NCBI GenBank assembly: GCA_964036045.1
Contig: OZ038399.1
Coordinates: 25,409,349-25,473,348 of the forward strand
From: Eutreptiella sp. 'Long Island Sound 2002'
Lineage: Eukaryota > Euglenozoa > Euglenophyceae > Eutreptiales > Eutreptiaceae
DNA: 64,000 nt
Direction of reading: 5' to 3'
Part shown: in pieces, positions 31,186-43,000 of the stretch
Layout of the letters: each line of letters starts with the position of its first letter
Numbering within the stretch: position 1 is the stretch's first letter
Translations under genes and position numbers: made by a program
The notes under the pieces: generated by a model
Databases searched by the model: none
Told to the model about the DNA's origin: nothing
Seen by the model: the letters and a program-made list of their open reading frames with translations, nothing else

Positions 31186-33460
31186 GAGGCCCCCTAATAG
31201 GCCCCCCCATAGGCCCCCTAATAGGCCCCCCAACAGGCCCCCCAATAGCCCCCCCGATGGGCCCCCCCATAGGCCCCCCAATCGGCCCCCCAATAGGCCC
31301 AACTAATAGGCCCCCTAATAGAACCCCAATAGTCCCCCCATTAGTCCCCCCAATAGTCCCCCCAATAGTTCCCACAATAGGCCCAACTAATAGGCCCCCC
31401 AATAGTCCCCCCCCCAGTAGGCCCAACTAATAGGCCCCCCAATAGTCCCCCCAATAGGCCCCCTAACACTAATAGGCCCCCAATATATCCCCCAATAGGC
31501 CCCGTAATAGGCCCCCTAATTTGCCCCCTAATTTGCCCCCCAATAGGCCCCGTAATAGGCCCAGGGTGGTCCTTAAGGAACCAGATTTTTTTTTCTGTTC
31601 AGGACTGCCCTTAAGGACCGCCCCAAGGGACCACCAACCGCCAACCGCCAACTCCCATCAACCGCCAACCGCCACCAACCGGCAACTGCCAACCACCACC
31701 AACCATGGTTGAGCACATGGAGTGCCCGCAGGCTTTTTTGGGAAAACTGGTACCGGAACACTTTTTTTTCCCCGTTAAGGACCGCCCTGAATAGGCCCCC
31801 CAATAGGCCCCCCTAATAGGCCCCCTAATAGGCACCCCAATAGGCGCCCCAATAGGCCCCCTAATCGGCCCCCTAACAGTAATAGGCCCCCTAATAGGCC
31901 CCCAATATATCCCCCAATAGGCCCCGTAATAGGCCCCGTAATAGGCCCCCTAATAGGCCTTGTAGTAGGCCCCCCAATAGTCCCCCCAATAGGCCCCCTA
32001 ATGGGACCCCTAATAGGCCCCCTACTAGGCCCTGTAATAGGCCCCGTAATAGACCCCGTAATAGGCCCCCCAATAGGTCCTGTAATAGGCCCCCTAATAG
32101 GCCCCCTAATAGGCCCACCCAATAGGCGCCCTAATAGGCCCCCGTAATAGGCCCCCTAATAGACCCCCAATAGATCCCCCAATAGGCCCCGTAATAGGTC
32201 CCGTAATAGGGCCCCGAATAGGCCCCGTAATCGGCCTCCTAATAGGCCCCCTAATGGGCCCCCTAATAAGCCCCCTAATGGGCCCCCTAAGAGGCCCCCT
32301 AATGGGCCCCGTAATAGGCCCCCCATAGATCCCCAATAGCTCCCCCAATAGGCCCCCTAATAAGCCCCCTGATAGGCCCCCTGGTAGGCCCCGTAATAGG
32401 CCGCCCAATAGGCCGCCTAATAGGCCCCGTAATCGGCCCCCTAATAGGCAACTTGATAGGGCCCCGGATAGGCCCCCTAATCGGCCCCCTAACCCCAATA
32501 GGCCCCCTAATGGACCCCCAATAGATCCCCCAATAGTCCCGTAATAAGGGGAGCCCTTGTACTGCGTGCGCACTGCGCGCTACTTTTTAGACCAGGTTCC
32601 CCTTGAAGAGTCCCCAAGCACACCCCTTCCAAACGTCCTTATATCACCCCTGCCTCAGGAGCATGTCCCATTGTAGACCCTGGGATACTTCGCTAAGTGC
32701 GCCCCCATAGGCCCCCTAATAGGGCCCCTAATAGGCCCCCTAATAGGCCCCCTAATAGGCCCCCAATAGATCCCCCAATAGGCCCTGTAATAGGCCCCGT
32801 GTTAGGGCCCCTAATAGGCCCCCTAATAGGCCGTGTAATAGGCCCCTTAATAGGCCCCCTAATAGACCCCCCCATAGTTCCCCCAATATGCCCCCTAACA
32901 GGCCCCCTAATAGGCCACCCAATAGGCCGCCCAATAGGCCCCCTAATAGGCCACCCAATAGTCCCCCCAATAGAACCCGTAATAGGCCCCCCAACAGGCC
33001 CCCCAATAGCCCCCCTAATAGGCCCCGTAATAGGCCCCCTAATAGGACCGCTAATAGGCCCCCTAATAGGCCCCCCAATAGGCCCCCTAGTGGGCACCCT
33101 AATAGGTGCCCCAATAGGCGCCCCAATAGGCCCCCTAATAGGCCCCCCAATAGGCCCCCCAATAGGCCCCCCAATAGGCCCCCTAAAAGGCCCCCTAGTA
33201 GGCACCCTAATAGGCACGCCAATAGGCCCCCCAATAGGCCCCCTAATAGGCCCCCTAATAGGCCCCCCAATAGGCCCCCTAATTGGCGCCCTAATGGGCC
33301 CCCTAATAGGCCCCCTACTAGGCCCCCTAATAGGCCCCCCAATAGGCCCCCTACTAGGCCCCCCGTAATAGGCCCCCCGTAATAGGCCCCCCAATAGGCC
33401 CCCCAACAGGCCCCCTAATAGGCCCCCTAATGGGACCCCTACAAGGCCCCCTAATATCAC
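31186..33460. repeat. 12-bp minisatellite (TAATAGGCCCCC type)
   Basis: About 150 imperfect copies of 12-bp units (CAATAGGCCCCC, TAATAGGCCCCC and variants), interrupted at 31565-31795 and 32545-32700. Because 12 is a multiple of 3, frames encode monotonous peptides: (PPNR)n and (PIGP)n on plus, (GGLL)n and (RGPI)n on minus. The interruption at 31565-31795 contains a CCGCCAACCGCC short repeat and two TTAAGGACCGCC blocks. Confidence 0.92.
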
Positions 33461-33679
33461 AGCACCCTTCAACCTGTCCTTTCCCCGCACACGGTCCTCC
33501 TTGTGGCGAGCGCATCATGTGTCTCTCCACCCCGTGGCCCAGCCCCGCAAGCCTGCAGTGTGTGTACTGTGTGTTCATTGCCTTGCATGGCATGTGCGCC
33601 ATGTGTGGGGATTAGTGTTGAAGTAGGAGATGCAGGTTTGGCCACTTGAGGAAATTCATGATCCAACTGGTGGTGGTGG

Positions 33680-34140
33680 TGGAGGGGGGGGTTGGGGTTT
33701 CAATGGTCTCCAAAACCTCCCCTCGCAACAGCTTGAACAGCAATCGGCCTGCACCTGTGACACGTGCACAGTGGTGTCGTCACCCCACATCGCCCGCGCC
33801 TCATCAAGCATATGTAGTTCTCGCTGGGCCTCTGAGAAGACGTCGTAGAACACCCACGGCTCGTGCTCATCCGAGGTGCGAGTGTACAAGGTCTTGTGGA
33901 CCTGCAACCCCACATTTTTGGTGTGGACAAGGCAGGTGTGGATAGAGTGTGAGTGCCGGCCTTGACTCAGCTCCGTAGCACGCCCATCACACTGCATCAA
34001 AACCAGGGGGAAAAAAACACCGAGGTCACGGACAGCAAAGCACAGCCATACCGCGTTGTGATATTCTGATGAATCATCAGGCAAATTGCCCCACTCCCAG
34101 ACATTGCAACAGAGCAAAAGCAATTTACATGTAAACATAT
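33680..34140 (-). CDS. Exon-like segment, unknown protein
   Basis: The minus strand from about 34110 reads WGNLPDDSSEYHNAVWLCFA, then RDLGVFFPLVLMQCDG, SIHTCLVHTKN, EPWVFYDVFSEAQREL and DEARAMWGDDTTVHVSQVQA. The amino-acid mix is protein-like and uninterrupted for about 140 codons. Possible acceptors are GTCTGGGAG (about 34097) or GATTCATCAG (about 34075); a possible donor is CACAG-GTGCAG near 33757. No family is recognised. It is the most upstream of several minus-strand exon-like pieces (30.5, 28.7, 27.9 kb) that could form one gene with the minisatellite in an intron. Confidence 0.35.
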
Positions 34141-34219
34141 AAACATAGGAATGTAAACATAAATCCAGTACCACCACCATTCGTTCTTCCGCCTGCCGAC
34201 CCTCTGAGGCATGCGGCAC

Positions 34220-34890
34220 GCCCGTGAGCTCCAGCCGACCCCACTCTGCTGAGCCCTACCTAAACTAGATTCCATATCCCGCCTCCCACCAGCCCTTTAC
34301 TTACCAATTCTTTTACCACTGAATCCCTGTAATCCCCCTATTTGACCTCCTTTGCCAGGAGCCCGTTGTGTTAGGGTTTCAGTTCAGCTGTGGGGGTACA
34401 AGGTAGTGGAATCTACCATTGATGTACGTTTGACAAGTTCTGCAACCTTTTTCTGACAGTATTCTGACAAGTATGTGTTACCCTGGGGTCTTAAAACCGT
34501 TTGCTGCAGCGGCTGATGGGATTTGTTGGCCCTTCAGTCTACACTGAACTGGTTCATCTTCATCCTGTGCTATTTTTATGTCCAGCGACAACATTGTGGC
34601 ACTGCGCTTCTGATGTACATCAAGTAGATGTGGGTGGCTCCCAGCCAGGGTTCAACCCCAAGGGGTGTTCAACCGTTTCAGGGGTTGTAGGGGGGGGGGG
34701 GGGCGACCCCCCCCCCCTTCGTCGACCCAAACCAGGGGGTCGGTGGGTCGGGCAGTCAGCCACCGGGGTCCCCGGGGAGGTGGGAAGGGGGTGTACTGCA
34801 ACATACATATCTCAAAATAATTCCCATGACGCGCGCTGATCATTTTGAATATACATAAATTGGGCAGAATTTTTTCAAAAAAAATTGCCC
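34220..34890. other. Intergenic, no supported gene
   Basis: Contains a G14-C9 block at 34691-34719 within a GC-rich dispersed-repeat-like stretch (34650-34800). No coding support. Confidence 0.4.
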
Positions 34891-34891
34891 A

Positions 34892-35254
34892 TCACCTCAG
34901 GCTCCCATCAGCGGAATATTCTTTTGTGCTTTTCACGTATTTTTGAATTCTCCACAAAAGTCTGCATATTTTGAGCACATGTGGGAAAAACACCTCCCAC
35001 CCCGCCTGCGTGTATCGCGCTATGACGCACTCATAATGCTTACACAACTCCTGTTTGTGGATTTCCTTCTTCCGCCGTGTACACTGTGGCTTCACCAGGG
35101 CCGGTGGTTCCCTGTCCTGGGCCTGTAGCACCCTGGGGTGCTGCAGGCACTCTCTCTTGCACAGCATTTCCAATGCCTGGACCATCAGTTGCGTCTCTGC
35201 TCGGGGGAAGAAGGGTTTGGGTGTTCCAGCCACCCCATCAGTATCACTGACCAC
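34892..35254 (-). other. Open frame of uncertain status (120 codons)
   Basis: Lys/Arg/Glu-rich frame with ETQLMVQALEMLCKRECLQH and KKEIHKQELCKHYECV, protein-like in composition, but with no recognised family, no strong start and no clear splice sites. Confidence 0.25.
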
Positions 35255-36159
35255 AATTTCAGGAAGTGGTTCCAGTGGGGGGGGCGTGCATGCGGAATTT
35301 GTGCGCTGACCTCAGCTGCCAGTTGGCCCTCACAGCTGCCCATTACATAAGTCCCAGGGGGGAGGACACTGAAAGTGCTGCTTGCTCCCAGTTCCGTGGG
35401 GTGAGGCGGGGGGCAGATGTCAGAAAACATGCAAAGCAGATCTCCGAGAAACGTGCCCACCATGTGTTGGTGAAGGCAGGGGTGGTGCAGGGCTACCCTC
35501 CCCCTTGCACAAGCACCAGCGCAAACACCCCCACACTTCCCGCACAATGACAATTTCACCACAAGGGCATTGCAAAAGCAAAGGGCCGTGACATCAGCTA
35601 TAAACAGCATGATATTGACCTCATGCCAAACTCATCGAGCACGTGGAAATGCCCCAAAAATTGATTTTTGTTTTGCAGTGTGCATCCCCTCAATCCCCAG
35701 GGTGCTAGGGTCCCCCCAAATTGATGTGAAAGGGCTGCCTCCAGAGAGGGCAACCAAATGTGTTCCTTTCGAACCTGATCTCCTCTGAGGCGATGCATCA
35801 GAATATCCCATTCCCAGCCACAAAGCAACACACAGCAAATGCAGCAACAACTCTTCAATCCGAAAACTGAGTCGCTGTTGGATACAGGCCTCAGTGCAAG
35901 CTAGGAGCAATGCACAAAGAGGCATTCGCGAAAAGGCCCCAAACTCTACATCATCTGTGCATATAAAGGGAGTCTTGCAAAATATCCGATTGTTGTCGGA
36001 GGGCAATCGGCCAAGACCCGGTTGGGAAAACGATCGATCTGATGCAGGGATGCATGGAAATGCAGTGGGTAGTCTGCCACACCAAAGCAACCCAAAAAAA
36101 CACTTCATTGAGTTGCAAGCATCAACCGCTTGACTACAAAAAGCAGTTTGATAATATTC

Positions 36160-36660
36160 ATCCCGTTGCTGTCCTGCAATCATTCACTGGAGCCTCCAAT
36201 TGGTTATACAACAAGCGCTGTTGGCGACAAGTTAATCTACATTGGTCAATCAGCAAGGACACACCAAAGTTGGACAGAGCGGGACATGCGACGAACACAC
36301 ACTTGTGGCACCTTCCCCACGACCGTCTGACACGGTTAATGAAATTTGAACTACAGCACAACCTTTATGGGTTTCAGGGCGGTCTCTAAGTGGTATCGCC
36401 CATATTGTTTGAAAACTAAATGACGAACAATTTTCCGTCACACCACAGGGAGCAATGTCCGACTCGCATGCCAGGTCCACTTTGTGAAGTTCAAGCTAAA
36501 CACAACCTGCGAACTTGCAACTGGCACAAACCGACGGTGCTACGTACGACCCCAGCGTGGGACCACCCCTTTCCGGGCTATGATACATTCTCACAACATC
36601 ATGAAAGGCGGAGGACGCAATCGTCGTTTAAACTGCATCTGTTTGTTGGTCCATGAAGAT
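36160..36660 (+). pseudogene. Possible decayed Kelch-repeat gene
   Basis: Plus strand near 36190 reads PPIGYTTSAVGDKLIYIG, close to the Kelch pattern 'R-x-GH-(S/T)-A-x-x-x-G-x-K-(I/L)-Y-x-x-G-G'. Near 36526, another frame reads WHKPTVLRTTPAWDHPFPGY and later KLHLFVG, again Kelch-like in spacing (W...P.....R..H...LF.FG). The two pieces are in different frames with stops between, so this would be a pseudogene or multi-exon gene. Evidence is weak. Confidence 0.25.
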
Positions 36661-37057
36661 ACGTTATGTACAATCAGGATGAAACACTAGGACAGACAGT
36701 ATGTCGCATGCAGGCACATCACCACACATCATACGAACCAGCCCATTTTCAAAGTTTGATTGTAAATATGTGCCAGGCTATGACGGATGGATGCCTGAAC
36801 GGCGGAGGGGGCAGGGGGGGGGGGGTGTTCACATATATATGGGGGGCGGGGGCTCATACAGGGATGGCCCTCTCCCTCACCACCAGCCCCTTGGGGGGGC
36901 TAGCCAGTCAGTGAACCTCTGGGGCAGGGCGCTGGCTCTTCGGTGTACAAATCCCGGTGCAGTGGGCAACCGCCACACCAAAAGCCACGCCCAACGAGCT
37001 TCGATCGGCACATGCTGGATCGTCACTCCACGAGAATGACCCGCATGAAACCGCAGA

Positions 37058-37142
37058 CCCACGTCCGTTGCCCCGCGGTCTATCGCAATCGCTCGTGCAC
37101 TTGCTTTCAGCATGGAGGTTCCGGGTCCAACCCGACGGTCTA
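37058..37142 (+). mobile_element. tRNA-derived SINE-like fragment
   Basis: Plus strand shows TTGCCCCGCGGTC, an anticodon-arm-like ACTTGCTTTCAGCATGG and a B-box/T-arm-like CCGGGTCCAACCCG at tRNA spacing. It lies just 3' of the hydrolase stop codon. No perfect cloverleaf can be drawn. Confidence 0.3.
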
Positions 37143-37149
37143 AATTGCA

Positions 37150-39501
37150 TTAGACAACACCAGCAATTCGGTCCTCTGTCTTTTCCGGATCAAGTGACGG
37201 ATTTTCGGGGATGGGGGGGTCCAGGGATAGCAAAAATCGTGCAATATCCGGCACGACGAGCCCTGTGGGCTGCTCCATATGGAGGGCATGCCCGACGCCG
37301 CCGTATTCCCGCACGGCCACGTGACACGCGCCCCCTTTCTTCAACAGCTGGTACCAGCCATCCAAGTTGGACCGCGGCAGAATCTGGTCCTGGGTGGCCC
37401 ACTGAAGCAGCACCGACAACTCAGAGCGGCCCCCCAACTCAGCAACGCCCTGGCCCCCGACCTCGAAAGGAAAGTCCATCAAGAGCCCAAGGATGGCGGC
37501 AGGAAGCTCCGGGTTCTGCGCCACGTGCAGTTTCGTCATGCGGGCCACATAGGCCTCACCGGCGGTCCCCCTCGCGTAGAAGGAGTCGCTCTGGTCGGCC
37601 AATGAACTCCACATCATTCCAAGGAGCCACCCCGCAACAGATCTGGGCAGCTTACGCATGTACCTGAATGACAGGGAAGGAACGGATTTTAAGAAGCTTG
37701 GGCCGTGGGCGTGAGGGTGTTGAACCCTCCCCCAGGTGTGACATGTGGTGATCCGCAACCCCGTGGGCCCTGTGTTACACTTCCCATATCAGATGTGGTG
37801 GTGAGCACGCTCCAAACTCCACTGTGGGAATGACTGAATGTGGAGCATGGCCAGCGCCGGCATGGGAGGAACGCCGAGGGGCAGAAGCAGCGCTTGTGAG
37901 AAGAGGCACAACTATCCCACTCTCACCTGCCAAATACACCAGGGTTTCCCACTGATTCGGAATAAAAAAAATTTTTGATTCGAAAATATTCGGAAATATT
38001 TGGATTGTAAAAAAAACACACTTTTGCTCTTTGTAAATGCCTGTGGATGTCCTCTGGATGTTTGCTGTTCATACCACAGGTCCCATACTCCCAATTTCTG
38101 CACCCTGAATTTGCCACAGTTTGAATGAGCATGAAATGCGGGAATTAATCACAGAATCGCACAACAACCAGTGCCCAGTAATGTTTTACTTCTTCACAAA
38201 CCTCTGCTCATGTCATCTGGAAATCGAGCAGCCCATTTAGCTGCAGTCATATGTTTGCCACGCTTTCTTGGTTGCGATGGTCGTTTACCCGATGGTGCTG
38301 GTTGTTGCTTGCTCTGATGGAAATTCATCAGGTGTAGGCACAGGCATGGCTGTGTTGACAGAGCTGAAAAATCGGGGGGAAGGAGTGTGCACCATACCCA
38401 GAGTACATCCCCCACAACACTGGAGACCCTCCCCGTATCCCCCCAAAACCCGAATGCTCACCCTTCTCATATTCGAAAATATTCGGATATATTCGGAATA
38501 TTCGGAATTAGCAAATATTTGGAAATATTTGTTTCCGAATGAGCGGGAAACCCTGAATACACTTTTCCCCCAGTGGCTTGGAACAACCCATGAAACAATG
38601 TATTGCTGAAAATTCAAACCAGTGCGTACACCCGGAAGTACCAACTGGCACTTATACTCGGCCTTTATGACAACCCCCAGGCCCCCTCCAACTGGATTGC
38701 ATATGGGAAGGACCCCGTCATGCCGTTAGAGCGGGAGGCTCCCTCCCTTGCAACTCAGGTTTGCTCCCGAGTCGCTCGGCCATGGCGGTCCACACCGCAT
38801 GCCCCACCACCCGGCGCTTACACGCTGTACTCCATTATGCAGTGCACTGGAAACATGTACCTGAATTCCGGAGATATTCTGAAACCCGGCGGTGCCATCA
38901 GCACAAGGCTGCGCACAGTCCCATTCCCATACTCGTGCGTGTACATAGGCGCAATCTGGGCCCCAAGCGAGTGCCCAATGATGTGCACAGGCCTGTCAGC
39001 CCAGCCCAGGGCCTGCAGCAGCCCCCGCAACTGCTCAATGTGAGCCTTGGCGCCGTATGCGGGGTACAGTGCAGACCGCGGCGTGTGCCCGCACCCGATG
39101 AGGTCGTAATTGAGGACCCTGTAGCCATACGCCGCAAGCCTGGCAGCGATGGGGTCCATGGTGTACGAGAAGTCCAAAGCGCCGTGAATGCAGACCACGT
39201 GGGGCCCCGAGGCGGGGCCGTAGAGCCGGTAGTTGGTGCCGTTGGCGATCATGTATCGGTATGCTTGCCACTCCTCGTGTGGGGCACTGCCTGGCGACAT
39301 AGAGAGGTCGACTTGGGCATTGGGTCCCAGACGCCCGGGGAGCATGTGACACAGTAGACCAACGACCACCACCAATGCCAGGCAGGCCCACAGCCACGCT
39401 CTCCCAGGGCCCGTGCGTCGGGACGTGGCCGGCAAAGTTTGGAAGGCGTCACAGTCGGGCGGACCGAACGTGCTGTAGTGTGGCGGGGCATCTGCGAGCA
39501 T
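37150..39501 (-). CDS. Membrane-anchored alpha/beta hydrolase, two exons
   Basis: Exon 1 runs 39501-38822 and exon 2 runs 37663-37150 with stop; about 397 aa. Residues 35-56 (AWLWACLALVVVVGLLCHML) form an N-terminal membrane anchor, so the enzyme probably faces a lumen or the outside. The catalytic core shows VVCIHGALD (oxyanion loop, near 102), NYDLIGCGHT (near 131) and the nucleophile elbow GHSLG (Ser178). Exon 2 supplies the Asp (WATQDQIL) and the His (GGVGHALHMEQP). All three triad residues are present, so it should be active; the substrate is unknown (ester, epoxide or peptide hydrolases share this fold). The donor is GTAAGC at 38821 and the acceptor CATTCAG at 37664; joining keeps the frame. 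TTTTTTGGCAG directly before the ATG resembles an acceptor, so an upstream untranslated or coding exon may exist. GC-rich coding matches the ligase gene. Confidence 0.85.
37664..38821 (-). other. Intron of the alpha/beta hydrolase gene
   Basis: 1158 bases with a GTAAGC donor and a TTCCTTCCCTGTCATTCAG acceptor. More than half of it (37940-38555) is an inserted transposon, so the ancestral intron was about 535 bases. Confidence 0.8.
37940..38555. mobile_element. Non-autonomous inverted-repeat transposon (hAT- or P-like) in an intron
   Basis: Ends are CAGGGTTTCCCACTGATTCGG and, reverse-complemented, CAGGGTTTCCCGCTCATTCGG, a 21-bp terminal inverted repeat with two mismatches (each arm 21 bases at 37940-37960 and 38535-38555). 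AATACAC lies immediately outside both ends (37933-37939 and 38556-38562), a 7-bp target-site duplication. Subterminal regions repeat ATATTCGG and AAATATTTGG in both orientations, as transposase-binding arrays do. CAGGG ends and a 7 to 8-bp duplication fit the hAT or P superfamilies. It contains no transposase. Confidence 0.8.
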
Positions 39502-39890
39502 TCTGCCAAAAAAGTGTTACAGACGGTAACACAGGCCTGAACAAATGAAGTGCCGAGATGCACCCACATCGCATCCCTATTGCCCAGTTGCCCCCATACA
39601 TGGACATCCACATTGCAGCGAGTTGCAGATGTGCGCCATAGATGGAGGGTCCGATGCCACCGCAACGGTGATCATGTTGTGGACAGAGCATGGAATGGGG
39701 TACACTGTGGTGTGGTGTGGTGTGGTGTGCCGAAGGCGCTGTTACCAAAAGGCAAAAGGCCGGGATGTCTACCCACGGGTAAAGGTAAACGGGCTGGGCT
39801 GTGTGTGTTGTGTGCGCGCCGTGCGTAAGTGTGTAGGCCTCGGCAGGGGGAGGGGGAGTCGGGGAGACCTGGTGAGTTCGCCTCTGGCGA
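39502..39890. other. Upstream flank of the hydrolase gene
   Basis: Contains a short GTGTG tract (39703-39729) followed by GTGCCGAAGGCGCTGTTACC, closely matching the sequence after the pentanucleotide tract at 48670-48694. It also has an exon-acceptor-like T6GGCAG at 39502-39512 (minus sense). No promoter element could be identified. Confidence 0.4.
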
Positions 39891-39896
39891 CCGCGC

Positions 39897-40065
39897 TTAT
39901 TCCAGGAGCTCCCGCTGCACCCCTTCCCTTTCTGCTTGCTGGTGCAGGCGCAGCTCCTGCAACGCCCACGCCATCGTGCTGCCCGGGCCCAGGCGGGCCT
40001 TCAGCAGTGTGGCACGCGCCTTGGCGTGGGCGTACCAGATCCGTATGGACTCCTCCACGACGGGG
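39897..40065 (-). other. GC-rich exon-like frame next to the 47-bp array
   Basis: Minus strand reads VVEESIRIWYAHAKARATLL, then GSTMAWALQELRLHQQAERE, ending ELLE-stop: helical, Glu/Arg/Leu-rich and unlike the repeat beside it. It could be the last exon of a gene whose upstream part has been invaded by the 47-bp satellite, or a small ORF. The start is not definable because the frame runs into the array. Confidence 0.3.
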
Positions 40066-43000
40066 CAGTGGGCAGTGCAGCTCCTGCAATGCTCTGCCTC
40101 ACTGGCTGGGGGCAGTGTGCAGCCCAACTCCTGCAATGCACTGCCTCACTGCCCTGGGGCAGTGGGCAATGGAACTCCTGCAATACACTGCCACACTGCC
40201 TGGGGGCAGTGGGCAGTGCAGCTCCTGCAATGCACTGACTGCCTCACTGCCTGGGGGCAGTGGGCAGTGCAACTCCTGCAATGCACTGCCTCACTGCCCT
40301 CGGGCAGTAGGCAGTGCAACTCCTGCAATGCACTGCCTCACTGCCTGGGGGCAGTGGGCAGTGGAACTCCTGCAATGCTCTGCCCCACTGCCCTGGGGCG
40401 GTGGTCAGCGCAACTCCTGCAATGCACTGCCTCACTGCCTGGGGGCAGTGGACACTGTAACTCCTGCAGTACACCGCCTCACTGCCCGGGAGCAGTGAGC
40501 AGTGCAACTCCTGCGACGCACTGCCTCACTGCCTGGGGGCAGTGGGCAGTGGAACTCCTGCAATACACTGCCTCACTGCCTGGGGGCAGTGGGCAGTGCA
40601 ACTCCTGCAATGCACTGCCTCACTGCCTGGGGGCAGTGGACACTGTAACTCCTGCAATGCACTGCCTCACTGCCTGGGGGCAGTGGGCAGTGGAACTCCT
40701 GCAATGCACTGCCTCACTGCCTGGGGGCAGTGGGCAGTGGAACTCCTGCAATGCACTGCCTCACTGCCTGGGGGCAGTGGGCAGTGGAACTCCTGCAATG
40801 CACTGCCTCACTGCCTGGGGGCAGTGGACACTGTAACTCCCGCAGTACACCGCCTCACTGCCCGGGAGCAGTGAGCAGTGCAACTCCTGCGACGCACTGC
40901 CTCACTGCCTGGGGGCAGTGGGCAGTGGAACTCCTGCAATACACTGCCTCACCGCCTGGGGGCAGTGGGCAGTGCAACTCCTGCAATGCACTGCCTCACT
41001 GCCTGGGGGCAGTGGGCAGTGGAATTCCTGCAATGCACTGCCTCACTGGCTGGGGGCAGGGGGCAGTGCAACTCCTGCAATGCCCTATCTCACTGCCTGG
41101 GGGCAGTGGGCAGTGGAACTCCTGCAATGCTCTGCCCCACTGCCTGGGGGCAGTGGGCAGTGCAACTTCTGCAATGCACTGCCTCACTGCCCTCGGGCAG
41201 CAGGCAGTGCAACTCCTGCAATGCACTGTAACTGCAATGGACACTGTAACTCCCGCAGTACACCGCCTCACTGCCCGGGAGCAGTGAGCAGTGCAACTCC
41301 TGCGACGCACTGCCTCACTGCCTGGGGGCAGTGGGCAGTGGAACTCCTGCAATGCACTGCCTCACTGGCTGGGGGCAGTGGAAGCTGTAACTCCCGCAGT
41401 ACACCGCCTCACCGCCCGGGAGCAGTGGGCCGTGCAACTCCTGCGACGCACTGCCTCACTGCCTGGGGGCAGTGGGCAGTGCAACTCCTGCAATACACTG
41501 CCTCACTGCCTGGGGGCAGTGGGCAGTGCAACTCCTGCAATGCACTGCCTCACTGCCCTCGGGCAGTAGGCAGTGCAACTCCTGCAATGCACTGCCTCAC
41601 TGCCTGGGGGCAGTGGGCAGTGGAATTCCTGCAATGCTCTGCCCCAGTGCCTGGGGGCAGGGGGCAGCGCAACTGCTGCAATGCCCTATCTGACTGCCTG
41701 GGGGCAGTGGGCAGTGGAACTCCTGCAATGCTCTGCCCCATTGCCTGGGGGCAGTGGGCAGCGCAACTCCTGCCATACACTGCCGCACTGCCTGGGGGCA
41801 GTGGGCATTGCAACTTCTGCAATGCACTGCCGCACTGCCCTCGGGCAGTAGGCAGTGCAACTCCTGCAGTGCACCGCCCCGCTGCCTGGGGGCAGCAGGC
41901 AGTGCAACACCTGCAATGCACTGCCTCACTGCCTGGGGCAGTGGGCAGTTGAACCCCTGCAATGCACTGCCTCACTGCCTGGGAGCAGTGGGCAGTGCAA
42001 CTCCTGCAATGCACTGCCTCACTGGCTGGGGGCAGTGGGCAGTGCCACTCCTGCAATCCACTGCCGCACTGCCTGGGGGCAGTGGGCAGTGCAGGTCCTG
42101 CAATGCACTGACTGCCTCACTGCCTGGGGGCAGTGGGCAGCGCAACTCCTGCAATGCACTGCCTCACTGCCCTCGGGCAGCAGGCAGTGCAACTCCTGCA
42201 ATGCACTGCCTCACTGCCCTCGGGCAGTAGGCAGTGCAACTCCTGCAATGCACTGCCTCACTGCCTGGGGGCAGTGGGCAGTGGAACTCCCGCAATGCTC
42301 TGCCCCACGGCCTGGGGGCAGTGGGCAGCGCAACTACTGCAATGCGCTGCCTCACTGCCTGGGGGCAGTGGGCAGTGGTACTCCCGCTATACACCGCCTC
42401 ACTGCCCGGGAGGAGTGGGCAGTGCAACTCCTGCAATGCACTGCCTCACTGGCTGGGGGCAGTGGAAGCTGTAACTCCCGCAGTACACCGCCTCACCGCC
42501 CGGGAGCAGTGGGCCGTGCAACTCCTGCGACGCACTGCCTCACTGCCTGGGCGCAGTGGGCAGTGCAACTCCTGCAATACACTGCCTCACTGCCTGAGGG
42601 CAGTGGGCAGTGCAACTCCTGCAATGCACTGCCTCGCTGCCCTCGGGCAGTAGGCAGTGCAACTCCTGCAATGCACTGCCTCACTGCCTGGGGGCAGTGG
42701 GCAGTGGAATTCCTGCAATGCTCTGCCCCAGTGCCTGGGGGCAGGGGGCAGCGCAACTCCTGCAATGCCCTATCTGACTGCCTGGGGGCAGTGGGCACTG
42801 GAACTCCTGCAATGCTCTGCCCCATTGCCTGGGTGCAGTGGGCAGCGCAACTCCTGCCATACACTGCCGCACTGCCTGGGGGCAGTGGGCATTGCAACTT
42901 CTGCAATGCACTGCCGCACTGCCCTCGGGCAGTAGGCAGTGCAACTCCTGCAGTGCACCGCCCCGCTGCCTGGGGGCAGCAGGCAGTGCAACACCTGCAA

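Noticed and set aside
32693-33490. 265-codon Gly/Pro/Ile frame and Pro-Pro-Asn-Arg frame, collagen-like in appearance
   Set aside because: Pure products of the 12-bp minisatellite, open in several frames on both strands.
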